Positions 13,821-22,541 of a DNA stretch of 59,995 nucleotides are shown one piece after another. Both the position numbers and the translations under genes were made by a program. The first letter of the stretch is position 1; every line of letters starts with the position of its first letter. The notes under the pieces were generated by a model. It was not told where the DNA came from, did not search any database, and saw only the letters and a list, made by a program, of their open reading frames with translations. The DNA is from Oenococcus oeni DSM 20252 = AWRIB129 (GTDB lineage Bacteria; Bacillota; Bacilli; Lactobacillales; Lactobacillaceae). The stretch is taken from positions 142 to 60,136 of the forward strand of contig NZ_AQVA01000012.1 in NCBI RefSeq assembly GCF_000372485.1, written 5' to 3'.

Positions 13821-14303
13821 ATGACGGCAATTTCAAACGGTCAATTAAAGGCGCTCGTTGAGCGCCTTTCAACTACATATTTTCATTTATCTTTCGGGCA
13901 CGCTGTTAAATTTAACAATCACTTGCGTTCCACTGGCGGACGGGTTGTGTTTCCAAAAAGTGGTCGTCAGATATTGGAAAGTAAAATTTATATGGAAATT
14001 AATCCGAAACTTGATGATAAAGATCTTCCGGGAATTGTCAAACACGAACTGGCACATTATTATATTTATTTGCATAAAGGCTTACATCGCGAAAACGATC
14101 GTGATTTTCAGGCTTTATTAAAAAAACTTGGCGCACCAAGATATTCACCGCTTCATACCAGACAGAAGTCTTTTTATCTTTATGAGTGCAATGGCCCTCA
14201 GTGTCATAAATATCTGCGGAACAGAAGAATAAATTTGCGGAAAATGCGCTGCAGCATCGATGGGGCGACACTAAAATTAGTGTCCGAGCGCCATTTAAAG
14301 TAA
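13821..14303 (+). CDS. SprT-like zinc metalloprotein
   Basis: This 160-residue protein carries the zincin motif HELAHYY (His 75 to His 79) preceded by GIVKHEL, followed by FQALLKKLGAPRY and a C-terminal Cys-containing region (YECNGPQC, MRCSIDG) like the zinc ribbon of SprT proteins. Bacterial SprT family members resemble the eukaryotic Spartan protease, which removes DNA-protein crosslinks, but the bacterial role is poorly known. It is the last gene of the riboswitch-led cluster and is followed by a strong terminator. Confidence 0.8.
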   Translation: MTAISNGQLKALVERLSTTYFHLSFGHAVKFNNHLRSTGGRVVFPKSGRQILESKIYMEINPKLDDKDLPGIVKHELAHYYIYLHKGLHRENDRDFQALLKKLGAPRYSPLHTRQKSFYLYECNGPQCHKYLRNRRINLRKMRCSIDGATLKLVSERHLK

Positions 14304-14305
14304 TT

Positions 14306-14332
14306 AAAAAACCAGTCGAGGGCTGGTTTTTT
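14306..14332 (+). terminator. terminator after sprT-like gene
   Basis: AACCAG and CTGGTT pair, with A5 before and T6 after. It may also serve the convergent hpf gene, which ends at 14341. Confidence 0.85.
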
Positions 14333-14340
14333 ATTATCAC

Positions 14341-14913
14341 TCACTTGGAACTTTCAACATTTTCTGTTTCGATTAAGCCATATTTTCCATCATCACGTTT
14401 ATAGACGATATCCAATTGGTTTGTATCGGAGTTAAGGAATAAAAAGAAATCATGGTCAAGCATTTCCATTTGCAACACCGCTTCTTCAATATCCATTGGT
14501 TTCAATGACAGGTTCTTTCTACGAATAACATCGATTTTCTTATCTTCATTCGTATCGGAAGGAACCGGATCAATCGCTTCATTGAAGTCGATTCCTTTAA
14601 AACCTCTTTCTCGGGATTTACGGTTAACCCTTGTCTTGAACTTACGGATTTGCCGCAGCAGTTTGGCGGAAACCAAGTCAACAGCATTATAGAAATCACT
14701 TTGCGTCTCTTCGGCACGTAATGTCAGATACGGTAGTGGAATTGTAACTTCGATTTTAAAAGTTTTTTCATTGTATTTCCGAACATTGATATGAGCTATG
14801 GGATTGTTTTTTTGATCAATATAATTGTTAAGTTTTTCCAAGCGAAGCTTGATGTAGTTATTGATAGCATCCGTTGTACTCATATTTTCACCACGAATTT
14901 GATATTCAATCAT
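14341..14913 (-). CDS. hpf: ribosome hibernation promoting factor, long form
   Basis: A 190-residue long-form HPF. Residues 1-100 are the ribosome-binding S30AE domain (MIEYQIRGENMSTTDAINNY, HINVRKY, LTLRAEETQSDFYNAVDLV). A basic linker follows (RKFKTRVNRKSRERG). The C-terminal dimerisation domain is residues 130-185 (VIRRKNLSLKPMDIEEAV, FFLFLNSDT, YKRDDGKYGLIE). It joins 70S ribosomes into inactive 100S dimers in stationary phase. The start has the strong site AGGAGG. It is a single gene, divergent from tRNA-Leu. Confidence 0.93.
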   Translation of the reverse strand: MIEYQIRGENMSTTDAINNYIKLRLEKLNNYIDQKNNPIAHINVRKYNEKTFKIEVTIPLPYLTLRAEETQSDFYNAVDLVSAKLLRQIRKFKTRVNRKSRERGFKGIDFNEAIDPVPSDTNEDKKIDVIRRKNLSLKPMDIEEAVLQMEMLDHDFFLFLNSDTNQLDIVYKRDDGKYGLIETENVESSK

Positions 14914-15086
14914 AATTTCCTCCTACTTAAATTTTAAACTAGTCTAACACTCAGAAGCCGATTTTTCGTTTATTTTAAATTTAATAAGATTATTCATGCT
15001 CTTATTTGATTTAATTGCTAAATTTGTCTCTTTTTCGCTTTTTTTCAAGCAGTTCGTCCGTTTTTCTAGTATAATATTTTTTGTTC

Positions 15087-15170
15087 GCGGACGTGGCGGA
15101 ATTGGCAGACGCGCAGGATTAAGGATCCTGTGGTAGAAATACCGTATGGGTTCGACTCCCATCGCCCGCA
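15087..15170 (+). tRNA. tRNA-Leu (anticodon AAG), integration target
   Basis: An 84-base class II tRNA with D arm GCG/CGC, anticodon stem CAGGA-TTAAGGA-TCCTG (anticodon AAG), a long variable arm and T arm ATGGG-TTCGACT-CCCAT. CCA is not encoded. The acceptor stem is GCGGACG against CGCCCGC, leaving an A5-C68 mismatch. A TATAAT lies 12 bases upstream (15070-15075). The 3' end 15149-15166 is repeated at 30189-30206 and forms the left end of the integrated element. Confidence 0.93.
15149..15166 (+). repeat. attL core, 18-bp direct repeat in tRNA-Leu
   Basis: The T-arm and 3' end of tRNA-Leu, from GGTTCGACT to ATCGCC, recur exactly at 30189-30206. Copies at a tRNA 3' end and beyond an integrase gene are typical attachment sites for tyrosine recombinases. 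Confidence 0.9.
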
Positions 15171-15423
15171 TATACAGGTATGCATAGATATTCAAAGAAC
15201 TGCAATAATGCGGTTTTTGATTATAAGTGAATGCTAATGAAAGTCTTTGATTGTCATGGAATTGTCAAAGCTAGACAGCTGCTCTAAAAAAATGGCCTGA
15301 CCTTATTCGTGAAGTTCTTTTATATCAAGGAATCATCATGGGTTTGATTTTTTATTTTTAGCTTTGACAATCTTTTTTTGACAATTTTATTCTTTCATTT
15401 CTTTTTGTACGATAATCAATTTA
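15171..15423. other. gap at the left end of the element
   Basis: No gene is visible in these 253 bases. Two TTGACA boxes (15364-15369 and 15378-15383) lie ahead of the FRG gene, but the -10 partners are poor (GATAAT at 15411 is too far). The attP-arm binding sites for the integrase would be expected here; no clear repeat is seen. Confidence 0.4.
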
Positions 15424-16695
15424 ATGAACTCTGAAAAAACAATTTCAAAAGTATCTGAGTTACTTAAATTTTTGGAAACAAAACAAATTGATAGCGAGGG
15501 ATTTTTCTTCAGAGGAGAAAATAGTGATTTTAAAGATAATCGACTAACTGCTGGCTTGTTTCGACCTATTTTAAGTTCGATTGAAAAAATTAAAAAAGAT
15601 CCAGAAGGAAATGAATATCGGGCAATGTATTATTCATATACGAGTTATGCAAAAGCCTCCCAAGCTTTTTATCGTGAAATTCCTGATATTTCTAACACGG
15701 TTAAAAGAAACTTCATGGCTTTTTGCCAACACCATGGTATACCGACTCCTCTGCTGGATGTATCTTCATTTCCTTTGTCTGCACTTTATTTTGCTTGTAT
15801 TGGAAGTTCTGATAACGAGGATGCTTTTTTATATATTTTTGATAAAAATAATTTTTTTGAAATTAATAATCAAAGTCTAGAATTTAAAGATGTTTTTTCA
15901 ACTAATCAAGGATTTTCTTATGACCCACTTTCTGATTTAAAGGAAATTATTAAGACAATTTATAATTTCAAGTTTGATGCAAACCGAAAACAAATCGATT
16001 ATTGGCATTCATTAAAAGATAGCATAATTAGTGAATTTAATCTTTACACAAAAAATATTGAAAAAGATCCCTATCGACAATATATAGAACATCTTCGCCA
16101 ATTTAACAATTTTGCCGGATTAATAGAATATTTTGTTTCAGAATTTAAGAAAGCGCATCCTTCTCAACTATTCAACGGATATATGAAATATTTGCGGTTC
16201 GTTGGTGTAATTACAAATTATGATAATGCCAATGACAAATGGATTGCAGGGCAACGCCTTATCGATGATGTATTGATTTATGTTTTCTTTATTTACTTAG
16301 GAAGAGAAACATTCAATGGCAGCCAAGTTCCTTTCTATCCAAAGAATATACGTTTTTTTACAAGAACAACTTCTGATTGGGGTCGAATTCAGTCTCAGGG
16401 TGGCCAATTTATTGTTCAAAACTATAGAGTTAATTCCAATGAAATATTAGATTCCAATCCTGATATTAAAATAATTAAAACAAAGAATCTAAGGATAGCC
16501 TCGGAGTGCCAACCTGATTACGTCATAAGAATCAAAAGTAAATGTAAAAAATCAATTTTGAAAGAACTAGACGATCTGAATGTAAACAGGAAAAGTCTTT
16601 TTCAAGATAAAGATAGTATTGCTAACTATGTAAAGGAGAAATATTTTAAAGAAAACCTTCATTTTGTTAACGAAGGAAAAGATAGTCTTAAGTAA
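15424..16695 (+). CDS. FRG-domain protein, candidate defence component
   Basis: A 423-residue cytoplasmic protein. The N-terminal part has the FRG-domain signature: FFFRGE near residues 27-32 and a long block near 97-126 reading FCQHHGIPTPLLDVSSFPLSA-LYFAC, close to the family pattern QHxGxPTxLLDxxxxPxxALYFAC. The remaining 300 residues match nothing I know. The biochemical activity of FRG domains is not established. The gene is AT-rich and has no good ribosome site before ATG 15424. It is followed by the SIR2-like gene in the same direction, and such pairs beside an integration site are typical of phage-defence cargo (inference). Confidence 0.7.
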   Translation: MNSEKTISKVSELLKFLETKQIDSEGFFFRGENSDFKDNRLTAGLFRPILSSIEKIKKDPEGNEYRAMYYSYTSYAKASQAFYREIPDISNTVKRNFMAFCQHHGIPTPLLDVSSFPLSALYFACIGSSDNEDAFLYIFDKNNFFEINNQSLEFKDVFSTNQGFSYDPLSDLKEIIKTIYNFKFDANRKQIDYWHSLKDSIISEFNLYTKNIEKDPYRQYIEHLRQFNNFAGLIEYFVSEFKKAHPSQLFNGYMKYLRFVGVITNYDNANDKWIAGQRLIDDVLIYVFFIYLGRETFNGSQVPFYPKNIRFFTRTTSDWGRIQSQGGQFIVQNYRVNSNEILDSNPDIKIIKTKNLRIASECQPDYVIRIKSKCKKSILKELDDLNVNRKSLFQDKDSIANYVKEKYFKENLHFVNEGKDSLK

Positions 16696-16824
16696 GATTA
16701 TCTTTCATTAATCAAATGATCGCAAATTTATTTTCAAAAAGTGCTATGTGTATTTAGCTTATGCCATATTAAATTCATTAAGAGCTATTATTTTAATAAA
16801 TGGGATGTTAGATGGAGAGAAAAA

Positions 16825-18369
16825 ATGAAAATTAATAAAAAAGAAACAAAAATCGGTTTTTTGTTTGGAGCAGGTGCAGAAAGAAGTTATGGAATGCCAT
16901 CTGGAGGAAAATTTGCACTAGATATTTTTAGAGAGAATCCGGAATTTGGGAAAGCAGAAATTAAAAAGATGCGAGATTCTATAGATAAATCTACTTCATA
17001 TGCATCGAACTGGTTGCCAGACGGATTTGATAAAAACAGAATTCGAGTATTTGGGACTCGAGTCTTTGATTCTATTATTAGAGATACTGTAGGTAACAAT
17101 AGAGGCAAAATCATAGATAAAATTAATTGTTTTGACAGTGTCGCCCTTGATGCCTTATCGGAAATCAATTATGAAAAAAATATTGATCTTAATGAAATAA
17201 TCGAAAAGGATCTCCAAACAAGTATTGTAAATATTAATGTAAACCAAAAAATAAAATATTCAAAATTTTTTACAGATGGTGATAAGCTATTTAGTAATCG
17301 TTATTTTGCTGTCTTATTAGAATACTATAAAAAATTTACTTTTGATAAATTGGAAGAGAAAACTGAATTAGGTGAGCTCATAAAAGCAATTTTTCAATTG
17401 CAAATTGGTGCTATGAGTGAAAACATTTCTAGAAACTTAGAAGATAATATTTTCTCAAAAGAAGAGTTAGAACTTGATATTTTTGATGATCTTGGCGGTA
17501 GCTTAAATGTTAATTATGAAAGTGCAGGAGTGAGGGGCTTAGAACTTCTTTCTAAGAATCATGGTAATGAATCACTGAGTCCTATCATTGCTTTTGCTTA
17601 CGATGTAATAGAAAGAATTTATTCAGATGTTCTTGACTATAAAACGTTAATTGACTCCAATTGGCACTATCTTTATAACCCTTATAATGAATGGGCAAAA
17701 TTTTGCAAAATTTCCGTTTTTTTGTATACAGTACAGAAATATATAAAGGAAAAGTCGGAAGAACTTGATAAAACTAAAAGTGGATATTATGACGATTTAA
17801 ATGATTCTTCTATAATTAAAAGCGTTATTGCCACTACAAACTATAGTTCTTTCATTGGTGAAAAACTTGATGATAATGTAGTTTATTTGAATGGTGGAGT
17901 GGATTAGTATTATGATCCGTATTTTAATTCAATTGGCAACAAAAAGAGTTTAGATAGTATTGAAAAACATTTCATAGTACCTCTGATATTTACACAAAGT
18001 GGAACTAAACCTATGACTTCGATTGATATGTCTAGAAAATACGTTGATTTTTACGACAAATTAAAAAACTCAGATGCTGTTTGTTCTGTTGGCTTTGCAT
18101 ATAATCCAGATGATGAACATGTTAATGGAATAATAAGAACAATTATAGACAGAGATAACAAAAGATTATATGTTATAGATATTGATTCAGTTGAGGAATC
18201 AGATAAGCGAAATGCATTAGCCTTAAAAAAACAAGAAAATCTTGCCAAGAAATTAAAAGTTATTAACAGAAACAACATCATATATATTATCGTTAACGGA
18301 GACCGCCTAGGCGATCAGGATAAAATTTGGACAGATATATTATTAGAAAAGGTACATGAATATGATTGA
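16825..18369 (+). pseudogene. SIR2-like protein interrupted by an in-frame amber codon
   Basis: Starting at ATG 16825 (GGAGAG upstream), one frame runs 515 codons to 18369 with a single TAG at 17905-17907 (codon 361). Before the stop: IGFLFGAGAERSYGMPSGG (residues 10-28), a nucleotide-binding-like glycine loop, and ATTNYSSFIGEKL near 335, resembling the TTNYD motif of SIR2-like proteins, then VVYLNGGVD where SIR2 enzymes usually have LHG. After the stop: SDAVCSVGFAYNPDDEHVNGII, like the SIR2 segment before the last helix. Both halves therefore belong to one fold. SIR2-like effectors in defence systems degrade NAD+. The gene is either inactive, read through, or makes a truncated 360-residue product lacking part of the fold. 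Confidence 0.7.
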
Positions 18370-18608
18370 TTTTTTAATAGAATAATTTCACATTTTTTAA
18401 AACCCTGAATAAATACTATATTAGGTAAATATTCAAAGGAAAGTTATAAAAAATAAAATTTTTTGAACTTTTTAAAGTTAAAGTTTTTAGAGTATTTATA
18501 CGAGTTTTCATTTTTCTAATTTACAAAATGCCATTTTCATCTACAATTTAATCGCATAATGGATAAACGAAAGACTAGACTTGTGTCTATTCAAGAACTA
18601 TTTCATAA
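18370..18608. other. gap between SIR2-like gene and XRE regulator
   Basis: Very AT-rich sequence without a convincing gene or terminator. The minus-strand extension of the XRE regulator ends at 18609. Confidence 0.4.
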
Positions 18609-18747
18609 TCACTTTTTATCATTATCAGTTGTCAAATTCAAAATTTTTAGTATTGCTTCGCTAATTTCATCTGATGTTTGTTTATCTAGTTGAGACAGTT
18701 TTTCGACAAGAATCCTACTATGTAGTATAGATAGTTTTTGTGTACTT

Positions 18748-18966
18748 TCATTGGTTTTTTTGTTGAAATAATTCTTTTATATCCACGTGCAAGGCATCGA
18801 CAATTGCAATCAGATGATTAACACCGATATTCTGGCTTTCCGATCTTTCAATTCTCGAAATGAAATTAGTAGATAAATTACTCAATTCAGCTAACTGTTC
18901 TTGAGTTAAATTTTCACTTTTTCTGATTCTTTTTATATTAGCGCCGATATTAACCTTATTTTTCAT
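18748..18966 (-). CDS. XRE-family repressor, probably frameshifted from a 118-residue form
   Basis: The 72-residue frame holds a complete Cro/CI helix-turn-helix (IGANIKRIRKSENLTQEQLAELS, FISRIERSE, LIAIVDALHVDIKELFQQ). It stops right after an A7 run (minus strand; T7 at 18755-18761). If the run were A6, the protein would continue to a stop at 18609 with SILHSRILVEKLSQLDKQTS and DEISEAILKILNL, which is the usual C-terminal helix pair of short XRE repressors. The start has AAGGACAGAG upstream. It faces the palindromic operators at 19030-19072 and probably represses itself and rightward transcription. Confidence 0.75.
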   Translation of the reverse strand: MKNKVNIGANIKRIRKSENLTQEQLAELSNLSTNFISRIERSESQNIGVNHLIAIVDALHVDIKELFQQKNQ

Positions 18967-19029
18967 AAAAATCTCTGTCCTTGTAAGTTGCTAAAGCCAA
19001 CATAAAGGAAAGAGGCTATTCTTTGAACG

Positions 19030-19072
19030 GCATAATTATGTAGTTATACTATGCATAATTAGGTAATTATGC
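19030..19072. promoter_or_regulatory. palindromic operators for the XRE repressor
   Basis: GCATAATTA occurs at 19030-19038 and again 23 bases later at 19053-19061, where it forms a perfect palindrome with TAATTATGC (19064-19072, 2-base centre). The array lies between the divergent XRE gene and the rightward genes, the position expected for its binding sites. Confidence 0.65.
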
Positions 19073-19111
19073 TATTATTTTGGTATATTTGATTATTTGA
19101 ATGGGGAAAAA

Positions 19112-19204
19112 ATGGAAATCGTACTCAATAACCTATCAGCCATATTTACGATTGTGATTCTTCGTAGTGTGGCTTTTTTGAATATTCCTTACTCTTCCTC
19201 CTAA
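19112..19204 (+). CDS. possible 30-residue hydrophobic peptide
   Basis: An ATG preceded by GGGGAAAA opens a 31-codon frame encoding a peptide with a hydrophobic core (LSAIFTIVILRSVAFLNI). It is the first frame downstream of the XRE operators. It could be a small membrane peptide, the remnant of a longer gene, or chance. I do not recognise a known toxin family in it. Confidence 0.3.
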   Translation: MEIVLNNLSAIFTIVILRSVAFLNIPYSSS

Positions 19205-19300
19205 CATTTCCACTATTTGAAAGCCTACATAAAAGTAATTTAGTTATTTCCTATTAATATGTATTTCACTCTATTAAAAACAAGAAAAGAGCAATTTGTC

Positions 19301-22300
19301 ATGTCTAAAAATACACTAAAAACATTCACGGCCGCTACAGCTGCTGCCGCGGCTTTAACCGGTCTTTCAGGCCACGCTTTTGCCGACACAGTTAATAGTT
19401 CAGCCCAAAACACCACTGCTCAATCGACCAGCAGTTCAGCAACCTCCCAATCGGATTACGCCGCCGCTCAATCTTCGGAAGCCGCAAGCCTAAGCAGTCT
19501 GACAGCCAGTCAAGCAGCTGAAGAAAATTCTCAAGCCGCTTCAAACGCCGCTAACGAATCAGATGCCCAATCCAATGCCGACAGTCAAGTTGCCGCTCAA
19601 TCCAGCGCCAACCAATCGGCCTACGATTCACAGGCTTCCAGCTATAGTTCTGAAGAAGACCCAGTCGCTTCCTCAGACGCCGAAGTCGAATCAGCTGCCG
19701 AATCCAGTTATGCTGCCTCAGAAGCCGAAGCTTCCGAAGCTGCTGCTAAAAGCCAAGCTGCCCAATCCGCTGCCAACTCGGAGGCTGAAGCCTCTGCAGC
19801 TGAATCCAATGCCGCTAAAGAAGCTGCCGAATCAGAAGCCTTGTCAGAAGCCGAAGCATCAGCCGCTGCCTCTAACGCCGAATCGGAAGCTGCTAAATCC
19901 GCTGCTCAATCAGAAGCCGAGTCTTCAATGGCCGCCTCTCAGTCAGCTGCCGAACAAGCACAGTCAAACGCTAATTCACAAGCCGAGTCTGATGCCGCCA
20001 GTTCGGCTGCTGCCGGACAAAGCTCTACTGTTTTCGCTGCCAGTTCAACAGCCAGCGAACAAAGTTCTGCTGCTGTCTCGGCTGCTTCGTCGGCTCAATC
20101 CGATAATGCATCGTCAGCAGCTAACGCCACTTCTTCGGAAAATGACAGTTACGATAGTGCTTTGGCTGCCCTGAATTCATCGGCTGCCGTTGCTTCCAGC
20201 GCGGCTCAGGCCAATTATTCATCGTCGGCCAGTTCGCTTTCAGCGGCTCAATCGGCTGAAAATTCATCGGCTGCTGTCGCTGCTTCCGATGCAATCACTA
20301 ACCAAGAATCTTCTAACGCCGCTAACGAATCATCAGCTGCGGCTGCTTTATCGGCAGCTGAATCAGCAGCTGAAGTTGCCGGATCGACTCCGGCCAGTGG
20401 TGGTTATATTGATGCTACTTCGCAATTACCAACTTCGATAAGTTCAACTTCCGGAATACTTACTTATCGTGGCGATGAAGATACCAGTACCGTTATCAGT
20501 TCTCAAAGTGATCTAACCGAATCAGTTGTCGAAGAAATCGGCAGTTATGCCTTAACTTTGATCAATAACTGGCGTGCCAGCCAAGGTCTATCCGCCTTGA
20601 AATGGACCACTGCCGATCAAACGGCAATGGAAGCAATCATTGCTTACCGTAACGCCAACAATATCGGTGAAAACGGCTTGACTCATACCGGCTTTACCAG
20701 TGAACCGCAAACCGATTACACCAATGAAGATCTCTATTGGAGCGCTGAAAACGCCGGTTCGGCTTCACTTCTTGGAACTGACGGCGATGATACGCCGGAA
20801 AGTAACGCTAAAGGTTATGCCACGGTACTTTCAATTGAAACCGATCTTTATACCGACATCTATATCATGATCTATTCCGACGGCAGTAACGGTAATGGTC
20901 ACTTGACCAACTTCGAAAATGCCACAGAAATGGCCTTCGGTATTCAATACAATACCAGCTGGACAACCGATGATTCCGATCCAATCCAGTTAATTATGGA
21001 CTTCACCAGTCCTGTCGACGATTCGGTATCGTTCACAGAAATCCCGGTTACCGCCTCGACGACAATTGCCAACGCTTTAACCGACTACGTTAATGACAAC
21101 GCGGCCGTTATCGCTGCAAAAGCCAATGTTACTTCGGTTGAAACTACCGACGCTGAAGCTTTAAGTCAAGTAGAAGCGAATAATACTACGGCCCAAGAAG
21201 CCTTGGACGCTGCCCACCAATCAGAAGACACTGCTCTATCCAACAGCTTAGCTTCTAATCTGCAAACAATCGCTAACAACTTGGCTACCAGTCAAGCTCA
21301 ACTGCTAAGCGAACATCAGGCTGCTTTAAAGGCGATCCAAACTGCCGAAAGCACTGCATCCACGCAAATCGATGACGATTTAGCCACTCAATTGGCCACA
21401 ATCCAATCCAACTATAACAGTACGATCGCACAAATCGCTTCGGAATATAGCCAAGCCTATAACGATCTGGTCGCTTCCGATAAAGCTCAATTAGCTCAAA
21501 TGCTAGAAAACGATCAAACGGCTTTGGCCGCTTTAAAGACTGCCGACGCAAAAGATCTGCAGGCCTTAGTCGATGCCGATACTACCGCTCTTGACGAAAA
21601 GAAGACAGCCGACGCTCAAACCTTAGCTGACCTAGTCTCAACTGATGCCAGCGATCTTGATACGCTTAAATCGACTGACGCCGCTAAACTTGCCAGCCTG
21701 GTTTCAACAGATAACGCCGCCTTAACGGCCCAAAAGAACCAGGACACTGCTGCCTTGGCTGAATTAAAGGCTGAAATCGAAGCGCCCTTAAAGGCAATGA
21801 TCGCCGATCATACAACCAGCTTGGCCGAATTAGCCCAAACTCAAGCCACTGCTCTAGCAGCCTTGAAAGCTGAATTAGACGCCCAAATCGATGATATGAA
21901 GTCTTCTGATGCCGAAGCCTTGGCCGAATTAAAAGCCGAAAATCAAGCCGCTTACGATGAAGCTAAAGCCGAGTCCGATGCTTATCTGGCTTCAATCAAG
22001 CCGGCTTCGTCATCGACTGGTTCATCGACTACGGGATCAAGTTCTTCTACCGGATCGTCAAAGACTGGTTCCAGTTCTGCAAGCTCTACTTCGACTGCTT
22101 CAAGCAGTTCAGTTAAAACTAGTCCGATCTATTCTCGCTATAACGATCAGACCGGCAAAGTCGAATACTTCCACTATGTTTACAGTGCAAACGGCAAACG
22201 TACCTTAGTTCTCGATCCAAACTATGTTCCAGCCGCACCGATCTATGATGCCAAAGCTCAGCGTTTGTCTGTCAATGAAAACTTTGATAGTACATCACTA

Positions 22301-22501
22301 ACAAGCAAGAAAACTGATCTTTTAAATAAAGCTGTAAAAACAGATTCCTCGAATTCGGATAATAGCAAAACCTTGCCGCAAACAGACGCCAACAGCGCTA
22401 AATCAGAGTCAATAAACCACTTCTTAGAAACAGTTGGTTTAAGTCTCATGATGGCCTTTGCCGGCAGCTACGTTTTAGATCGCAAAAGAAAACAGGAATA
22501 A
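19301..22501 (+). CDS. LPXTG-anchored Ala/Ser-rich surface protein with CAP domain
   Basis: From the ATG at 19301 the protein has 1066 residues (an in-frame ATG 42 bases upstream would put 14 residues ahead of the signal peptide). Residues 1-30 are a signal peptide ending SGHAFADT. About 30-350 is a low-complexity Ala/Ser/Glu stalk with repeats such as AESEA and ASAAES. About 385-560 is a CAP/SCP-like domain (LINNWRASQGLSALKW, GENGLTHTGF, ENAG). About 600-900 is a coiled-coil region of near-11-residue repeats (DLDTLKSTDAAKLASLVSTD). A Ser/Thr linker and a short YSRYNDQTGKVEYFHYVY domain follow. The end is LPQTD (from residue 1025), a hydrophobic segment and RKRKQE, a sortase signal. It is richer in GC than its neighbours. 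Probable cell-wall adhesin. Confidence 0.88.
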   Translation: MSKNTLKTFTAATAAAAALTGLSGHAFADTVNSSAQNTTAQSTSSSATSQSDYAAAQSSEAASLSSLTASQAAEENSQAASNAANESDAQSNADSQVAAQSSANQSAYDSQASSYSSEEDPVASSDAEVESAAESSYAASEAEASEAAAKSQAAQSAANSEAEASAAESNAAKEAAESEALSEAEASAAASNAESEAAKSAAQSEAESSMAASQSAAEQAQSNANSQAESDAASSAAAGQSSTVFAASSTASEQSSAAVSAASSAQSDNASSAANATSSENDSYDSALAALNSSAAVASSAAQANYSSSASSLSAAQSAENSSAAVAASDAITNQESSNAANESSAAAALSAAESAAEVAGSTPASGGYIDATSQLPTSISSTSGILTYRGDEDTSTVISSQSDLTESVVEEIGSYALTLINNWRASQGLSALKWTTADQTAMEAIIAYRNANNIGENGLTHTGFTSEPQTDYTNEDLYWSAENAGSASLLGTDGDDTPESNAKGYATVLSIETDLYTDIYIMIYSDGSNGNGHLTNFENATEMAFGIQYNTSWTTDDSDPIQLIMDFTSPVDDSVSFTEIPVTASTTIANALTDYVNDNAAVIAAKANVTSVETTDAEALSQVEANNTTAQEALDAAHQSEDTALSNSLASNLQTIANNLATSQAQLLSEHQAALKAIQTAESTASTQIDDDLATQLATIQSNYNSTIAQIASEYSQAYNDLVASDKAQLAQMLENDQTALAALKTADAKDLQALVDADTTALDEKKTADAQTLADLVSTDASDLDTLKSTDAAKLASLVSTDNAALTAQKNQDTAALAELKAEIEAPLKAMIADHTTSLAELAQTQATALAALKAELDAQIDDMKSSDAEALAELKAENQAAYDEAKAESDAYLASIKPASSSTGSSTTGSSSSTGSSKTGSSSASSTSTASSSSVKTSPIYSRYNDQTGKVEYFHYVYSANGKRTLVLDPNYVPAAPIYDAKAQRLSVNENFDSTSLTSKKTDLLNKAVKTDSSNSDNSKTLPQTDANSAKSESINHFLETVGLSLMMAFAGSYVLDRKRKQE

Positions 22502-22541
22502 AGGATTTACTTAATTAATTATTAAAGAGAAGCGGATAAAC

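Noticed and set aside
18748-18966. Reading the XRE gene and divergent LPXTG gene as a prophage cI/cro switch
   Set aside because: There are no phage structural, lysis or terminase genes in the element, and the divergent gene is a surface protein.
19563-20174. A 203-codon Pro/Leu-rich frame overlapping the LPXTG gene
   Set aside because: It is the +1 shadow of the Ala/Ser/Glu low-complexity region with biased codons, without a ribosome site or protein-like composition.
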